From NCBI RefSeq assembly GCF_003086295.3, contig NC_092050.1, positions 152,402,699 through 152,466,698 of the forward strand: 64,000 nt of DNA, in the 5' to 3' direction. Within the stretch, counting starts at the first letter, position 1, and every line of letters starts with the position of its first letter. This document shows positions 11,701 through 23,328 of this stretch, piece after piece. The notes under the pieces were generated by a model. The model did no database searches. It saw nothing but the letters and a program-made list of their open reading frames with translations, and was not told where the DNA came from. The DNA comes from Arachis hypogaea. Lineage: Eukaryota; Streptophyta; Magnoliopsida; Fabales; Fabaceae. A program made the translations under genes and the position numbers.

Positions 11701-13121
11701 TAAGTAGAGAGCAGAGACAAACATCTACATATCTCTAGTAATTGGTTCAACCCCCCCCCCCCCTTTTTTTTTTCTCTCTCTATCTCCAGCCCCCAGCGCA
11801 CTCCTAATTCTTTTACTTCTCTTTGTAACAAAAGGCAAAATTTACCAGAGCATTGCATAAAATTCACAGTGCCACACAAAATTTTGCTTCTTAATATTCA
11901 TTAAAACAGAACCAATTTTCAAAGCTAACCAGCACAAGACTGCTAAAGTAGGAGGAGACACTCAGCTTATCAATGACCCTAAACAAAATGCTGGCAGACA
12001 TACTTAGCTTGATGCATCTTGATGCAGAATCAGAAAAGGTAAACCAAAACAGACTCTCTCCCCAAGCTGCTAGCAGCTGCTATTTTTCATGAAACAAGCA
12101 GAATATAAAATGTAGCTAAAGAAAGAAACTATATAACTCTTAGTTTAACATGGCATTCAAACTCTCACCATCTCCAGAAATATTACACATTTCTATAATC
12201 TCTCTTTTATACTTCACATTTAAGCGACAGATATCTCCAACATGCAACAAGTATCAAGTTTATAAATTACTCAAAGTATCATGCTTTCCATTCATATTCA
12301 AAATTGACTCACTTTAGAGTGGCTTCTGCGCTTTCAACGGTGACTCTGTCATCTGTAGCATCACGATTCAGAATCCCCAAATCAAAATACTTTACGTCTA
12401 AATCCAAATAGGGAAATATAAGCTGCAGCCACATAGTAAAAAAAAAGTAATAAATAAAATTAAAAACACACACACACACACACATTTTTCAATTTTCATG
12501 ATAAAATCAAACTAAAAAAATTGACAAAATGCACATTTCATGTATATACTTTATCCTTTATCATCTTCCATATAACCCTCGTCATCTCATCACCTAAACA
12601 GCAAAATAAATAAATATCAGCATGGCTAAAGCAATTAACTGTTGATAGAGACAGTGCATACATATAACTTAAAACGGATTATACAAGTTAGCAGCTTCTA
12701 GTGGTCTCTAATCACTTCTAACTAGTAAATTATCAGATTCAATTTCTTTTTTCTTTTCTCTTTTTCATATTCTGTTAATTGAATTGGTGAGGAAGGGGAA
12801 ACTGTTACCGTCCATTTCAACAATGGGATTGCAAACTTGGATTCTGTGAGAGGAAGCGTAACATCGAAGCGAAACGCGATTGATGGGAGAAGAGAAGGAG
12901 ATGGTGTTGGGAGAAAAAAGGGGGCGGAAGAGGCGCGGAGAAGGAAGGAAGAGGGACGTAGGGTTTCTGATGGCTGTGGAATAAGAAGTGGAGAACATGG
13001 TGGTGGTGGTGGTTGTGGCGGCGGAGGTGGCGCCGGTGGTGGCGGTGAATCGAAGGGCTGCTCTGAACATCCAATAGCTGAGCTGAGGTTTATGCTTTTC
13101 TTTAGAGTTGGGACCTAACAA
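8771..13121 (-). CDS. ICDH: NADP-dependent isocitrate dehydrogenase, plastid/mitochondrial, 15 exons
   Basis: Exons (minus): 13121 or 13070-12809, 12593-12550, 12422-12313, 11407-11370, 11203-11126, 11043-10990, 10909-10808, 10719-10631, 10511-10408, 10299-10231, 10149-10034, 9681-9647, 9543-9401, 9203-9081, 8864-8771. All junctions keep frame. The Met at 13070 gives 486 residues, matching the family; the upstream Met gives 503. It oxidises isocitrate to 2-oxoglutarate, making NADPH. An Arg/Ser/Thr-rich targeting peptide of about 75 residues precedes [20 protein letters not shown]. Substrate and cofactor motifs are visible: [42 protein letters not shown] and [10 protein letters not shown]. 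Residue 188 (486-residue numbering) is Cys in [11 protein letters not shown], where I expect a basic residue. It is divergent from the PNPase gene. Confidence 0.95.
11751..11782 (+). repeat. C13-T10 homopolymer run and CT repeat in a dehydrogenase intron
   Basis: Thirteen C are followed by about ten T and a short CT tract inside intron 3. Such a tract is prone to length errors in sequencing. It does not affect the coding frame. Confidence 0.8.
12466..12484 (+). repeat. (CA)n microsatellite in a dehydrogenase intron
   Basis: About nine CA units lie in intron 2 of the isocitrate dehydrogenase gene and would be a usable length marker. Confidence 0.85.
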
Positions 13122-13439
13122 GTAAGAAGCTTAGCTAAGTTAAGTTAAATTATTTATAATATGCATTATTATTCTTATTATTATTTTAGTATTTTTGCAA
13201 TGAAATAATCTTATGACTAGCTTGATTAACGTTGGTCTCTGTTTTAGATTGAGTTGTAATCAAAATTAAGGACCCTTCAGTTAAGAAATGAGAAATGAGA
13301 GTTACTCTTAAAAAGCAAAACATATTGAAAGTGGATCAATGCCTTAGAGCTTAGAAGATGAACCTGATATATTATTGTTAGGCCTTAGGGTTAGGGCCTT
13401 AGGGGTAAGAAAACCCTTTCAATAACATGAAATTAAATT

Positions 13440-13940
13440 CATTCTCAAACATTACTCGGTTTTTAAATTAGTTTTAAAAGATTTTTTTAATTAAATTCGT
13501 CTTTTAAAAATTTTAAATTAATCGCATTAATTCTTTTGACATTTTTTTGTTGACAGGTGTCAAAATTTGTTAATGTAACACGTTAAATGATACATTACTA
13601 CAATACACACATAGGAATCTTAATTAACTATGAACATAATAAATTTATAAAATTATGTCAAATCAAAATTTAATTGAGGAATGAACTTAAAGTATTGGAA
13701 TTTCTCAATTTAAAATTAATTTGATTTAATTTCATAAATTTATCATATTAGTCATTATTTAAAATTACTATATATGTGTTGTGGTGTCACTTAATTAATA
13801 TGTCATATCAATAAATTTTGACATCGTTAATCACAAAAATTATGACATGACTAAAATGTAAATATTTGTAAGACAAATTTAATTAAAAAAATATTTTAAA
13901 AATTAATTTAAAAATTAAGTGATTTTTTGGAGATTAATTT
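13440..13940. mobile_element. Long inverted-repeat (foldback/MITE-like) element in the divergent promoter region
   Basis: The left half (about 13450-13620) and the reverse complement of the right half (about 13765-13930) match for well over 100 bp with mismatches. Paired words include TTTTTTTAATTAAATTCGTC against TTTTTTTAATTAAATTTGTC, and GTCAAAATTTGTTAATG against GTCAAAATTTATTGATA. No coding capacity is seen. Exact ends and target duplication could not be fixed by eye. It lies between the divergent dehydrogenase and PNPase genes. Confidence 0.6.
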
Positions 13941-14289
13941 GACTATTTTTTCTTTTTGTTTGTGACTTTTATGATGGATAAAAAACTAAAAATGGACAGG
14001 ATTCATATAAAACAACATTTTTATTTTCTAAAGAAAATATAAAGAAAATAATTAATAAATCATGTCACTTTTATTTTTATGTTTATGTTTATATTTAGAT
14101 GTTTCAATAATTACTATGACGAGAAAAATGATAAGCAAATGTGTCATTCTCTTAACCCTTCCTCAATTTAGATGGTAAGGAAAAATGGAGGTTTCAAAAT
14201 GAAAAAAAGTATCAATATTGTTTGCCCTCTTTAATCTTGTCACTCATTTCTTTTTTTTAAAGTATTTTCATACATGACTTAAAAATAAT

Positions 14290-14592
14290 TTACAAGATTG
14301 CTCTGGGTTTACTGATCCTTTGGTGTTAAAAATCCGAGATATCATGTCTTGGAAATGGCGTGCTGATCTTCGGTTGATCTTGAGAGATGCAAATACAGTA
14401 GCAGACATCATGGCAAAGACTGCAATGAGGACTATTTCTTCTCAAGTGGAGCTTCCATTACCTTGGAAGGAGTTTGAAAGTAGTATCGGGACTGCCTTTC
14501 TTAAGCAGTTTCTTGTTTTTTTTTTTTCTTTCTTAGTTTTTGTTTATTTTTCTTTTAAGTCACCAAAAAAAAATCTTCCAAAGTTAGCTTAA
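14290..14592 (+). pseudogene. LINE 3'-end remnant (RNase H-like C-terminus)
   Basis: A plus-strand frame reads IRDIMSWKWRADLRLILRDA and then NTVADIMAKTA, the C-terminal end of the RNase H-like domain of plant LINE ORF2 (the His/Arg-Asp/Glu-Ala-Asn...AD-MAK signature). Only this end remains. It is followed by a T-rich stretch with TTAAGTCACCAAAAAAAAA, resembling a LINE 3' tail. It is a 5'-truncated dead insertion in the spacer upstream of the PNPase gene. Confidence 0.65.
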
Positions 14593-14903
14593 ATTTCCTC
14601 AAAGTCCTAATTAGTCACCTCAAATTTTCTCTCTTTTTTTGGGGTTTTTTTTCCCCCAAAATGTACTAGTTTATCATATGTTATAATTTGCTTCAAATAC
14701 CCTTTTTTCCTTATAAAATATTATTAAAATTGTTCCAACACAATTTAAACAAAAGCTAGGTGTATTGAATTTCCCCTTTTATTTATTTATTATTTGGTTT
14801 GGTTACAAAAGGCAATATAGCTTGTAAGTTATTATAAAAAAAAGTTGTGAAAAAAAAAAATGAAAATATAACCCAAAAAAATAAAAATAATAAAAAATCT
14901 CCT

Positions 14904-14912
14904 AAACCCTAA
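14904..14912 (+). promoter_or_regulatory. Telo-box-like motif upstream of the PNPase gene
   Basis: AAACCCTAA lies 42 bp before the PNPase start codon. Telo-boxes (AAACCCTA) are common near transcription starts of plant genes for translation and organelle functions. The role here is inferred from motif and position only. Confidence 0.4.
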
Positions 14913-14953
14913 ATAAACCCCAAAACCTCACCACTGTAACTGCATCAGCATCA

Positions 14954-17900
14954 ATGGCGTCCCTGCTGAGAGTGAGGTCAAGGGCGAGGCCCAACCCTCT
15001 CTTCCTCCGCACTCTCCCCACTTTCCTCCACCTCCGTCGCACCCTCTGCTCCGCCACCCAGTCCCAACCCGACCCTGACTCACCGCCAACAACCACCAAG
15101 GTCCTGGAATCCTTCAAGGAGGAATTCGAAGTAGGGTCCCGCCTCATCACTCTCGAGAGCGGCAAGGTCGCACGCTTCGCAAACGGCGCCGTCGTTTTGG
15201 GCTTGGACGGCACCAACGTCCTCTCCACCGTCTGCTCCGCCAGGGGCGACGCCGTTCGCGATTTCTTGCCCCTCACTGTATGTTCCCTCATTTCTTTCTT
15301 CTTTCATCAAATGAAAAAAAAAAAAAAAGCTTTGTATTTTTTTTGTCATTTATTTTATAGGGATGGAAGTGAATTGAGCATTTTTCCGAAGCTACTCCTT
15401 GCTTCGATTTTTCGTTAGAAACTCAATAAGCTAAGCTCATTAATGTACCTCGGTTGGGAGCATAGAGAATAGGTTACTTTTCTTTTCTTGGCCTGGCTCT
15501 TAGTTCACTTATGTATTAGAGGGTCGTGATAGAGTATAGGTAGGGAAGTGTTAGGATCAATATGGGGTGTGTGAATTTGAATGGATTGATTTTCAGGATT
15601 GAAATGATGGTATGGGAATAGTACTCCTCAATTTAAGGACATCTGAAATAAATAGTTATGTAGTAGGAATAATAGTACACCGCAGTTCAGAATTGTGGAG
15701 TTGTCTAACTGTTGCCTCATATGTATTGTGACATGTACTCATGTCCAATTCTTTTCTCTGACAATCAGAATTTGCTGAAGTACAGGAATAGGAATCTATA
15801 CTCCCTTTTTTTGTAATAAGAATCAAATTGACCAATGTGTCGGTTGTTAATAGGTGGATTACCAAGAAAAGCAGTTTGCCCAAGGTGTGATTCCAACAAC
15901 ATATATGCGTAGGGAAGGTGCCCCAAAGGAACGTGAACTATTGTGTGGTCGGATCATTGACCGTCCAATTCGGCCATTATTCCCGCCTGGGTTTTACCAT
16001 GAGGTTCAGGTGAGGCCATTGTTAAGTTATCCTTTATTCAAAATGTTTTCTATTTTTTATTTTAGTAACAAAAATGCATGACTTCTAGGTTATGGCAAGT
16101 GTTCTTTCTTCTGATGGAAATCAAGATCCAGATGTACTAGCAGCTAATGCAACATCTGCTGCTCTTATGTTATCAGATATTCCTTGGGGTGGTCCCATAG
16201 GAATGATTCGTATTGGGAGGATATGTGGGCAATTCATTATAAATCCTACTATGGATGAGGTAATTTTAAAATTCTTTCACTACGTTAGTTATCAGATTTC
16301 TATATATTAATATATTTAATATGAATATGAATTTAATTTTTATGCGCTATCAGTGTGAAATAGTTTTACACAAACAACTAATCATGTGTTGTCACATCAG
16401 TAAAATAACTAATTTTCAAACCTACTATTTAAAAAATCATCTAAACGCTTGAAACTAATTGAATAACCATGTAAAACTCTTTACACTATTAGCGCGTCAA
16501 AATTAAACTCTATTAATATATAATGTTTTATATAAAATGGGTTGGGGGCATCCTTTGTTTTGTTAAGCAGTTTCTCTTACTCCACCCATTGTGTTTTATT
16601 GTTCTTTTATATTTGAAGTTGAGTTGAACTGCCAATCTACTTTCTTTGATGAGTTTTGCATATTACCATTCTTACTATTTCACTCAAAATGACCATCTAG
16701 CATACTTTTTGTATCAGAAAATGTGTTGGTTTTGCAAATTGCACCTCAATTTGATTTTAAGCATTTTTTCCCTTCTAATTAACATTGAAATTCTATTTTA
16801 TGTGGGTATGTTAATGACAATAATCTGGTTGTTTAATAATGAAATACCATTTCCTATTTTCTTATAGCTCCTTATTTTCTTGATGCAGTTAAGTGTAAGT
16901 GATCTTAATTTGATATATGCATGTACAAGGGACAAAACTTTGATGATCGATGTACAAGCCCGTGAGATTTCTGAGAAAGATCTAGAAGCTGGGATAAGAT
17001 TGGCTCATCCTGAGGTGACTTCAAAAGTCAAAACCATTTTTATTATTATTATTATTATTATTATTCCTCTCTATAATTGGGATGTTATTGAGATATGTTC
17101 CTCTAATTGTTCAGGCAATTAAGTATATTGAACCTCAGATCAGGCTTGCTGCAAAAGCTGGTAAATCTAAGAAAGAATACAGACTTTCTATGTTGTCTGA
17201 CAGAACAATGGAGAAAGTTAGCAGCATGGCAGCAGCGCCTATTGAAGCTGTTTTTACTGATCCTAGTTATGGAAAGGTGTTCTTTTTCTACCTCCTTTTT
17301 TCTTTCTTTGTGCTTTTTGTGATTAGTATAGTAAACTAGACATTGAACTCTCTCATTAATTTTTGTGGGTTTTTCCAATAATTACTTCCAGTTTGAGCGT
17401 GGAGAAGCATTGGATGGTATTACACAAGATGTAAAGAGGGTGCTTGAGGAAGAAGGTGATGAAGAGAGCTTAAAAGTTTTGCCGAAGGCAGTAGACACAG
17501 TGAGGAAGAAGGTATGCAGCCATGTGATTAGTTAGAAATTAGGGGGCGAACAGTCTTCTAATTTTTCTCCCCAATATACAAATATATTATCCTTGACTCC
17601 TTGCTTAATTATTCAGTTTTAAAATGAGAAAATCTTACCATATTATTTGAATAACCTCTGGCCATATATACCTTAGACATGGTTGGGGATGATAAAAATT
17701 TATCTTCTTCTTTCTTTCAATACTTCTTGAATTGGAATATCTGTCGAAGTCATCATCTATTAAAGTGTCTAGATACCTAAGTAGATAAGTATTTTCTTTC
17801 ATGAGGTTTTGGTGCTAAATTTTAAAATAAACACAGAAGGAAAAACTTGTTTGCTCTTTGGTGAAACTCACTGCCTTATTATTTGAAATTTTTAAAATAC

Positions 17901-20900
17901 CTTACAAGCTACAAAGTTACTTAGTGTATGATTGGTGATGGTTAACTTGATCATGACAGAATTACATATGATGTTTCCACTAAAAAGTTTTTTTGTTATT
18001 GCTGTTGTCATTTTTATTTTATTTTTTTATAAAAAAAATTTAATATAGGTAGACATAATCCACACCATACAGAAACTTTTTTAAGGGATAACATAAGATT
18101 CCAAAATTGTCGGATGTAAGTTATATATCTCTCTCATATATTGTTTTAGGATTTGTTGAAGATTGGTGTTTATATTTTCACAATGTAGGTTGTCCGTAAA
18201 AGAATTATTGCAGAAGGATTCAGAGTTGATGGAAGACGGTTGGATGAAGTTAGGCCTTTATGTTGTGAAGCTGGAATTTATTCCGTATTGCATGGATCTT
18301 CACTTTTTAACCGTGGAGAAACACAGGTCTATTCTATGATTTTATTTTATGTTTTATTCTGTTATTGATTTCTAAAAGCTTGATAATTGCAAACTGAAAT
18401 GTATATTTTATTGTTGCCATGGACAGGTCCTCTGTACAGTAACACTTGGAGCACCTACAGATGCTCAAAGATTGGACTCTTTAGTTGGTCCTCCAACAAA
18501 GCGATTCATGCTTCACTACAGTTTTCCACCTCATTGCATTAATGAAGTTGGTAAACGTGGTGGTCTGAACAGGCGTGAAGTTGGGCATGGTAAATTATGC
18601 ACACAAACAATTAAAATAAATAAATAAGAAGAAAAAGAAAAAGGGTTAAAAGTCAAAATTAGTTCTTTACTAGATAATGAAAATATTGAATACCAAATGG
18701 CTTATAGTTAGATAGTTGATGTTGAATTTGAATTTGAATTTGAATTTTTTGTTCACTACTCATGTGAGATGGAAGTACCGGTATAAGATATAAATCAATA
18801 CTATTGTAATTGGCTTTATTTAGCACAACCTTGATCCATCATATTTTAGATGAAAGGGGTGCTAAAACAATCATTTATGCGAAACGATGGTGTGCTTTAT
18901 ACTAATTGACTTCTCCATGATATGCCTGGTTTTATGTTTAGCTATGGTTATATGATCAAGTTATTCATTCTAGAAACTACAACAACCAAAGGATGATGAG
19001 TTCTAAGTAATTACAGATTGTCTTATACAAAACTTAAGTTCCTAACTAGAGGTTGGTTTCTCTACTGTTTTATTTTTGTAGGAACTCTTGCTGAGAAAGC
19101 CCTTCTTGCTGTTTTGCCTCCCGAAGATGATTTTCCCTATACTGTTCGTGTCAACTCAGAAGTCATGGCTTCAGATGGTTCAACATCAATGGCAACAGTA
19201 TGTGGAGGTGCTCATTCTAACCCTAAGTAGCAGCATTTGTGTTGACATTTACAAAATAAAGATGCTTGTTCCTGAATATTTTCTTCTTTGAAGGTAGCAT
19301 GGCTCTTATGGATGCTGGCATTCCAGTACGTGAACATGTTGCTGGTGTTTCTGTGGGTCTTATCAGTGAAGTTGATCCATCCACTGGTGAAATAGCGGAT
19401 TATCGTATATTGACTGATATTCTGGTATTTTTCACAACGTATTGAGTGCATTTCTTTACAATGTTTGTTTGGAGTATTATTGAATTAAAAATTTGAACTT
19501 TACTAGTCTACTTATGTAAAAAATTTTATCAACATTTTTTAATCATTTAATATTTTGATTTATATTCAAATTTATTTTTTTATTCATAGGCAATCTTAAT
19601 GAAAAAATACATTTTCCATCAATGATCCTCTTACAGCCAAAGACACTCTTTGTGGTATTAGTAGGTCTTTAATATTTTTCATGTATCGGCATTGCCTAAT
19701 TATGAGGTGGCCAAGGGAGATTTATGTATAAATGATCTCACTGCAGTCCTGATAGAGCGCAATTGCGTCATTTGATCCATGAAGCCGACCGCTCCCCTCC
19801 CCAAGTGGGATATGATTTTGTTGTTGACATTGCCTAATTAGGTTCCCCATTTGTAGGATTCTTAGGTGTATATTCATAGTGATATTGATATTGAACAACA
19901 TAATAGATGATTGTTCTCTTACCAAGTATTAAATTTAAAAAAATTTATTTTTAAGGGCTTGGAAGACCACTTGGGTGACATGGACTTCAAGATTGCTGGA
20001 ACTCGAAAAGGAGTTACTGCTATTCAGTTGGACATAAAACCAGCTGGAATTCCTGTAGATATCATATGTGAATGTTTAGAACCTGCTCGTAAAGCTCGCC
20101 TTCAAATTCTTGATCACATGGAACAGGAAATTAGTGCACCTCGTAACAAGGATGACAGTACTACGCCACGATTAGGTCTCGACTTTTAACCTCTTTTCGC
20201 CCACCCTATTCTTCACTTTTGGTGTTTTTTAGAATAGGTTTTCCTACCATGCAAAACACCCTTTCTAAGTATGAAATTTTTCTTTGCTAATGCAGCCACC
20301 TTAAAGTACAGCAATGATGCTATTCGTCGCCTAATTGGGCCAATGGGTGCTCTAAAGAGAAAAATGGAAGAGGAAACAGGTCACTTTAAGTTTGAAGCAT
20401 CTTGGATGTTTACCACATTCTGTCCTCTTGTTGGTTTACCTATAAATGTTGTGTTTCTAGTATGCTGTATATATATTTTGTGAAGCAGAACACATTTGTA
20501 TATGTTATGTTTATTGACTATGCTATTATGTATTACAATCAGGTGCACGGATGTCTGTAGGCGATGGAACGCTTACAATAGTTGCTAAAAATCAGGCTGT
20601 AATGGACAAATTACTGGAGAAGGTAGTTCTTCTATCATGTTTAGCCTTAATTTTTCTATAAAGCTATGCTTGTCATCTGTAATGGCATTATGGCATTCCC
20701 AAGGGAGACAATGTTTCTCTCCTGTTTTAGGAAATATTGATTTATCTTCTAAATCATTTTGACATGTGTAGTTTATCCTTATATGTATCCCATAAAAAAA
20801 ATAATGTATTTATTAATGATGAATGGTGAAATATCCACTCTTGTTTCTTCCTTCATGGATGTCGTATTGATGACCATTCTTGTTTGTCAGATTGATTTTA

Positions 20901-22306
20901 TAGTAGGCCGTGAAATTGAAGTTGGAGGAATCTACAAAGGTGTTGTCACCTCTATAAAAGAATATGGAGCTTTTGTGGAGTTTAATGGTGGCCAGCAAGG
21001 GCTTCTCCACATTTCTGAGTTGTCACATGAGCCGGTATGTATGATTTTAACTTATCATAATTTCTTATCTTTAAGAGCCATATTATTGTTGTTTCTGCTA
21101 CCAACAGGAACAGAATTTTGCATATAATACTTTGTCTTTAATAACTCTACCATTTCCACAGGTTTCTCGAGTTGCAGATATAGTCTCTATTGGCCAGCAG
21201 CTTTCTTTGATGTGCATAGGCCAAGATGTTCGTGGTAACATTAAATTATCCCTTAAGGCAGTTAAGCCTCGTCCCGGAGGATCAGAGACTGATGATGTAG
21301 GTGAAGTATCTGTGGCATCTGCAAAAGAAACAGCCAAAATTTGGGCACCGGTTGGGGATGAATCTAAAGCAGAAGAGCAACAAAATTCTGCCTCTGATTT
21401 TCCGATAGGCAAAAATGAATTAGGTGAGGCGAAGCCAGCTACCTCCCAAGTACCAGTATTTTTAATACGTAGTGCTGAAGAGTGTGGGGATGAGAAGTCT
21501 ACCAGCTCAAATCTGACATCAGAGGATACCCCCAAAAATAAAAGGAGAGAACCAATTCACAAGTCAAAATCTCGTCAATCTCAAGATGTGATGGATGCTT
21601 CATCTTTGCATTCAGGTCCCTTCCCACGTACTAATGCTAAGAAGTCAAAAAATCTGAAGCAGAAAAAGTCTAGTTCGCATTTGGAGGAGTGTGAGAAGGA
21701 AGCTGAAGATAAGGAAGCGGTAACTGCAAAACAACTGAAAATTGGAACTAAAGTTACTTCCAAAGTGCATCAAATTCGTTCACACGGGTTGGTATTGGAT
21801 TTGGGTGGAGGACTTAAAGGAATGTACCGATTTGAGGTATGAGTTGCCTTTATATCCTTAATGACATAGATGCTCAATGTCCCCTTTCTCTCTCTGTGTG
21901 TAGCTTTAATTAACATCTTATATACACGTAATTAACATCTTATATACACTTTGCCCATCATTGCACATCATATTACCTTTTTCAGTGGTTGAGAACAATG
22001 CATTTGTTGGACTTTATCTATGGGTTATAGCTGGAATTTTCAACTGATCGTTCATACAGAAGTTTACACACTTGCAAATCCACATTAATTTCATCGTAGA
22101 CCATTTATCAGATGAATTTTTTAATCCTTTTCATTTCTGAAGTCCACCCATGTGTTTTGCACTATCAATTAATTTGTATTCCTTGTTTTGTCATGTAGGA
22201 GAATAGTGATAAAAGGAACTTTAAGATAGGTGAGGAGATCAGAGTAGCATGCTCAAGCTTTTCTAGCAAGGGGATTCCAGTAATGACTATGGTGGATGAA
22301 GACTAA
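14954..22306 (+). CDS. PNP2: Polynucleotide phosphorylase, mitochondrial type, 16 exons
   Basis: Exons: 14954-15277, 15854-16009, 16089-16259, 16889-17014, 17115-17276, 17392-17511, 18189-18326, 18427-18589, 19082-19207, 19294-19424, 19956-20175, 20296-20379, 20543-20622, 20891-21034, 21162-21836, 22199-22306. All are GT-AG and in frame, giving 975 residues. The enzyme degrades RNA 3' to 5' by phosphorolysis; in plant mitochondria it matures transcripts and removes aberrant RNA. The start [20 protein letters not shown] is a typical mitochondrial presequence. Order: first RNase PH core (about 60-190), helical region, second RNase PH core (about 355-600, with [37 protein letters not shown] and DHLGDMDFK), KH domain (about 612-667, [10 protein letters not shown]), S1 domain (about 672-745), then a charged low-complexity linker and a C-terminal S1-like segment (about 905-975). 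Mitochondrial rather than plastid form is judged from the N-terminus and the long C-terminus. Confidence 0.95.
16332..16507. mobile_element. MITE-like inverted-repeat element in PNPase intron 3
   Basis: The left end carries TTTAATTTTTATGCGCTATC and the right end, in reverse complement, TTTAATTTTGACGCGCTAAT. Similarity continues for about 35-40 bp into each arm, including AGTTTTACA. No target duplication was certain. It sits between exons 3 and 4 and does not touch splice sites. Confidence 0.6.
17036..17064 (+). repeat. (TTA)n microsatellite in PNPase intron 4
   Basis: About eight ATT units lie in the short intron between exons 4 and 5. Confidence 0.85.
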
Positions 22307-23328
22307 ATTCCTAGTGGTCATTCCTTTTCTCGAGCGATCCGCTAAGATGATGACTTCGGAGATCTACTCGCAGCACGCTGGAAGCAAAAGTGATTGTTAT
22401 TCTGGTTTCTGGTTAGTCACCAGTGATTTTATTAAAGAACTGGATCATAACGAGTGCTATTGACATCAGTCAGTTCATGCCACCGACACCATTTAGTGAG
22501 ACTACACTAAATTGTTGTTGAGCTGCTGAAAATTCATTCAATGAATTTTGGGAGACATTTCACATTGTGGTCCATAGATTTAACCATATGAAGCATGAAA
22601 TGCTGATGAAAATGAGTCACAGTCTAGAGATGGTTGATGCAAGATTACCAAAATAACCACCGTTTCATAGCAAGACAGTGGTATGAGTCTAGTAATTGAC
22701 TAACATTTAGTTGTTAATCATCTATACTACTATCTGTTTAATTTTTGTTGAGGGAAGGACTAAATAAATGTATACGAGTTATTCTTGCTAGGGTTTTGGT
22801 ACTTATATTGATTGCATGTTCATTTATGAATATTTGATCCTCATCTAAATGGAAAATGTGATTTGGTTTCTGATTTCCGTTTTTTGAATTTTGTAAAGAG
22901 AAAACAAAAATGGTAAAAACAATAAACTCTACTTTCTGTTTTATTATTTCTGTTGCAAAGATCTAAAAATTTAACAAGCATACGGTTCAATGGCTTTCAA
23001 ATTCCATACATCAATAGCTAAACCCTAACCAATATACAATATATAATACAATATGTAAATACAAAAATTTTCTAAAAACATACCATGCGAATACAGCATT
23101 ATACATTAAATAAAAAAATGCTTTGTTCATAAAATGGAAAAGTTATAATAATGTTAAAATCAAATATTTATAATTATGATCCTAGATATGAGGATTATTC
23201 AGATGGTAACTAGAAAAACAGAGATTGAATAATAATCTAATCTTCTAACTGAGTAAAAAAATAAAAGATAGTAACAAACAAAAGTAAATCTAAAACAACA
23301 ATGTTTGATGGACACACATGCCAATACA
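22307..23328. other. Convergent 3' regions of PNPase and the unknown plastid gene
   Basis: This holds the expected 3' untranslated ends of two convergent genes. No further gene, repeat or inverted element was recognised. Confidence 0.5.

Noticed and set aside
12837..13118. Gly/Arg-rich open frame (plus)
   Set aside because: Antisense shadow of the dehydrogenase transit-peptide exon.
21098..21535. Open frame of 145 codons (minus)
   Set aside because: Reverse shadow of the long PNPase exon 15.
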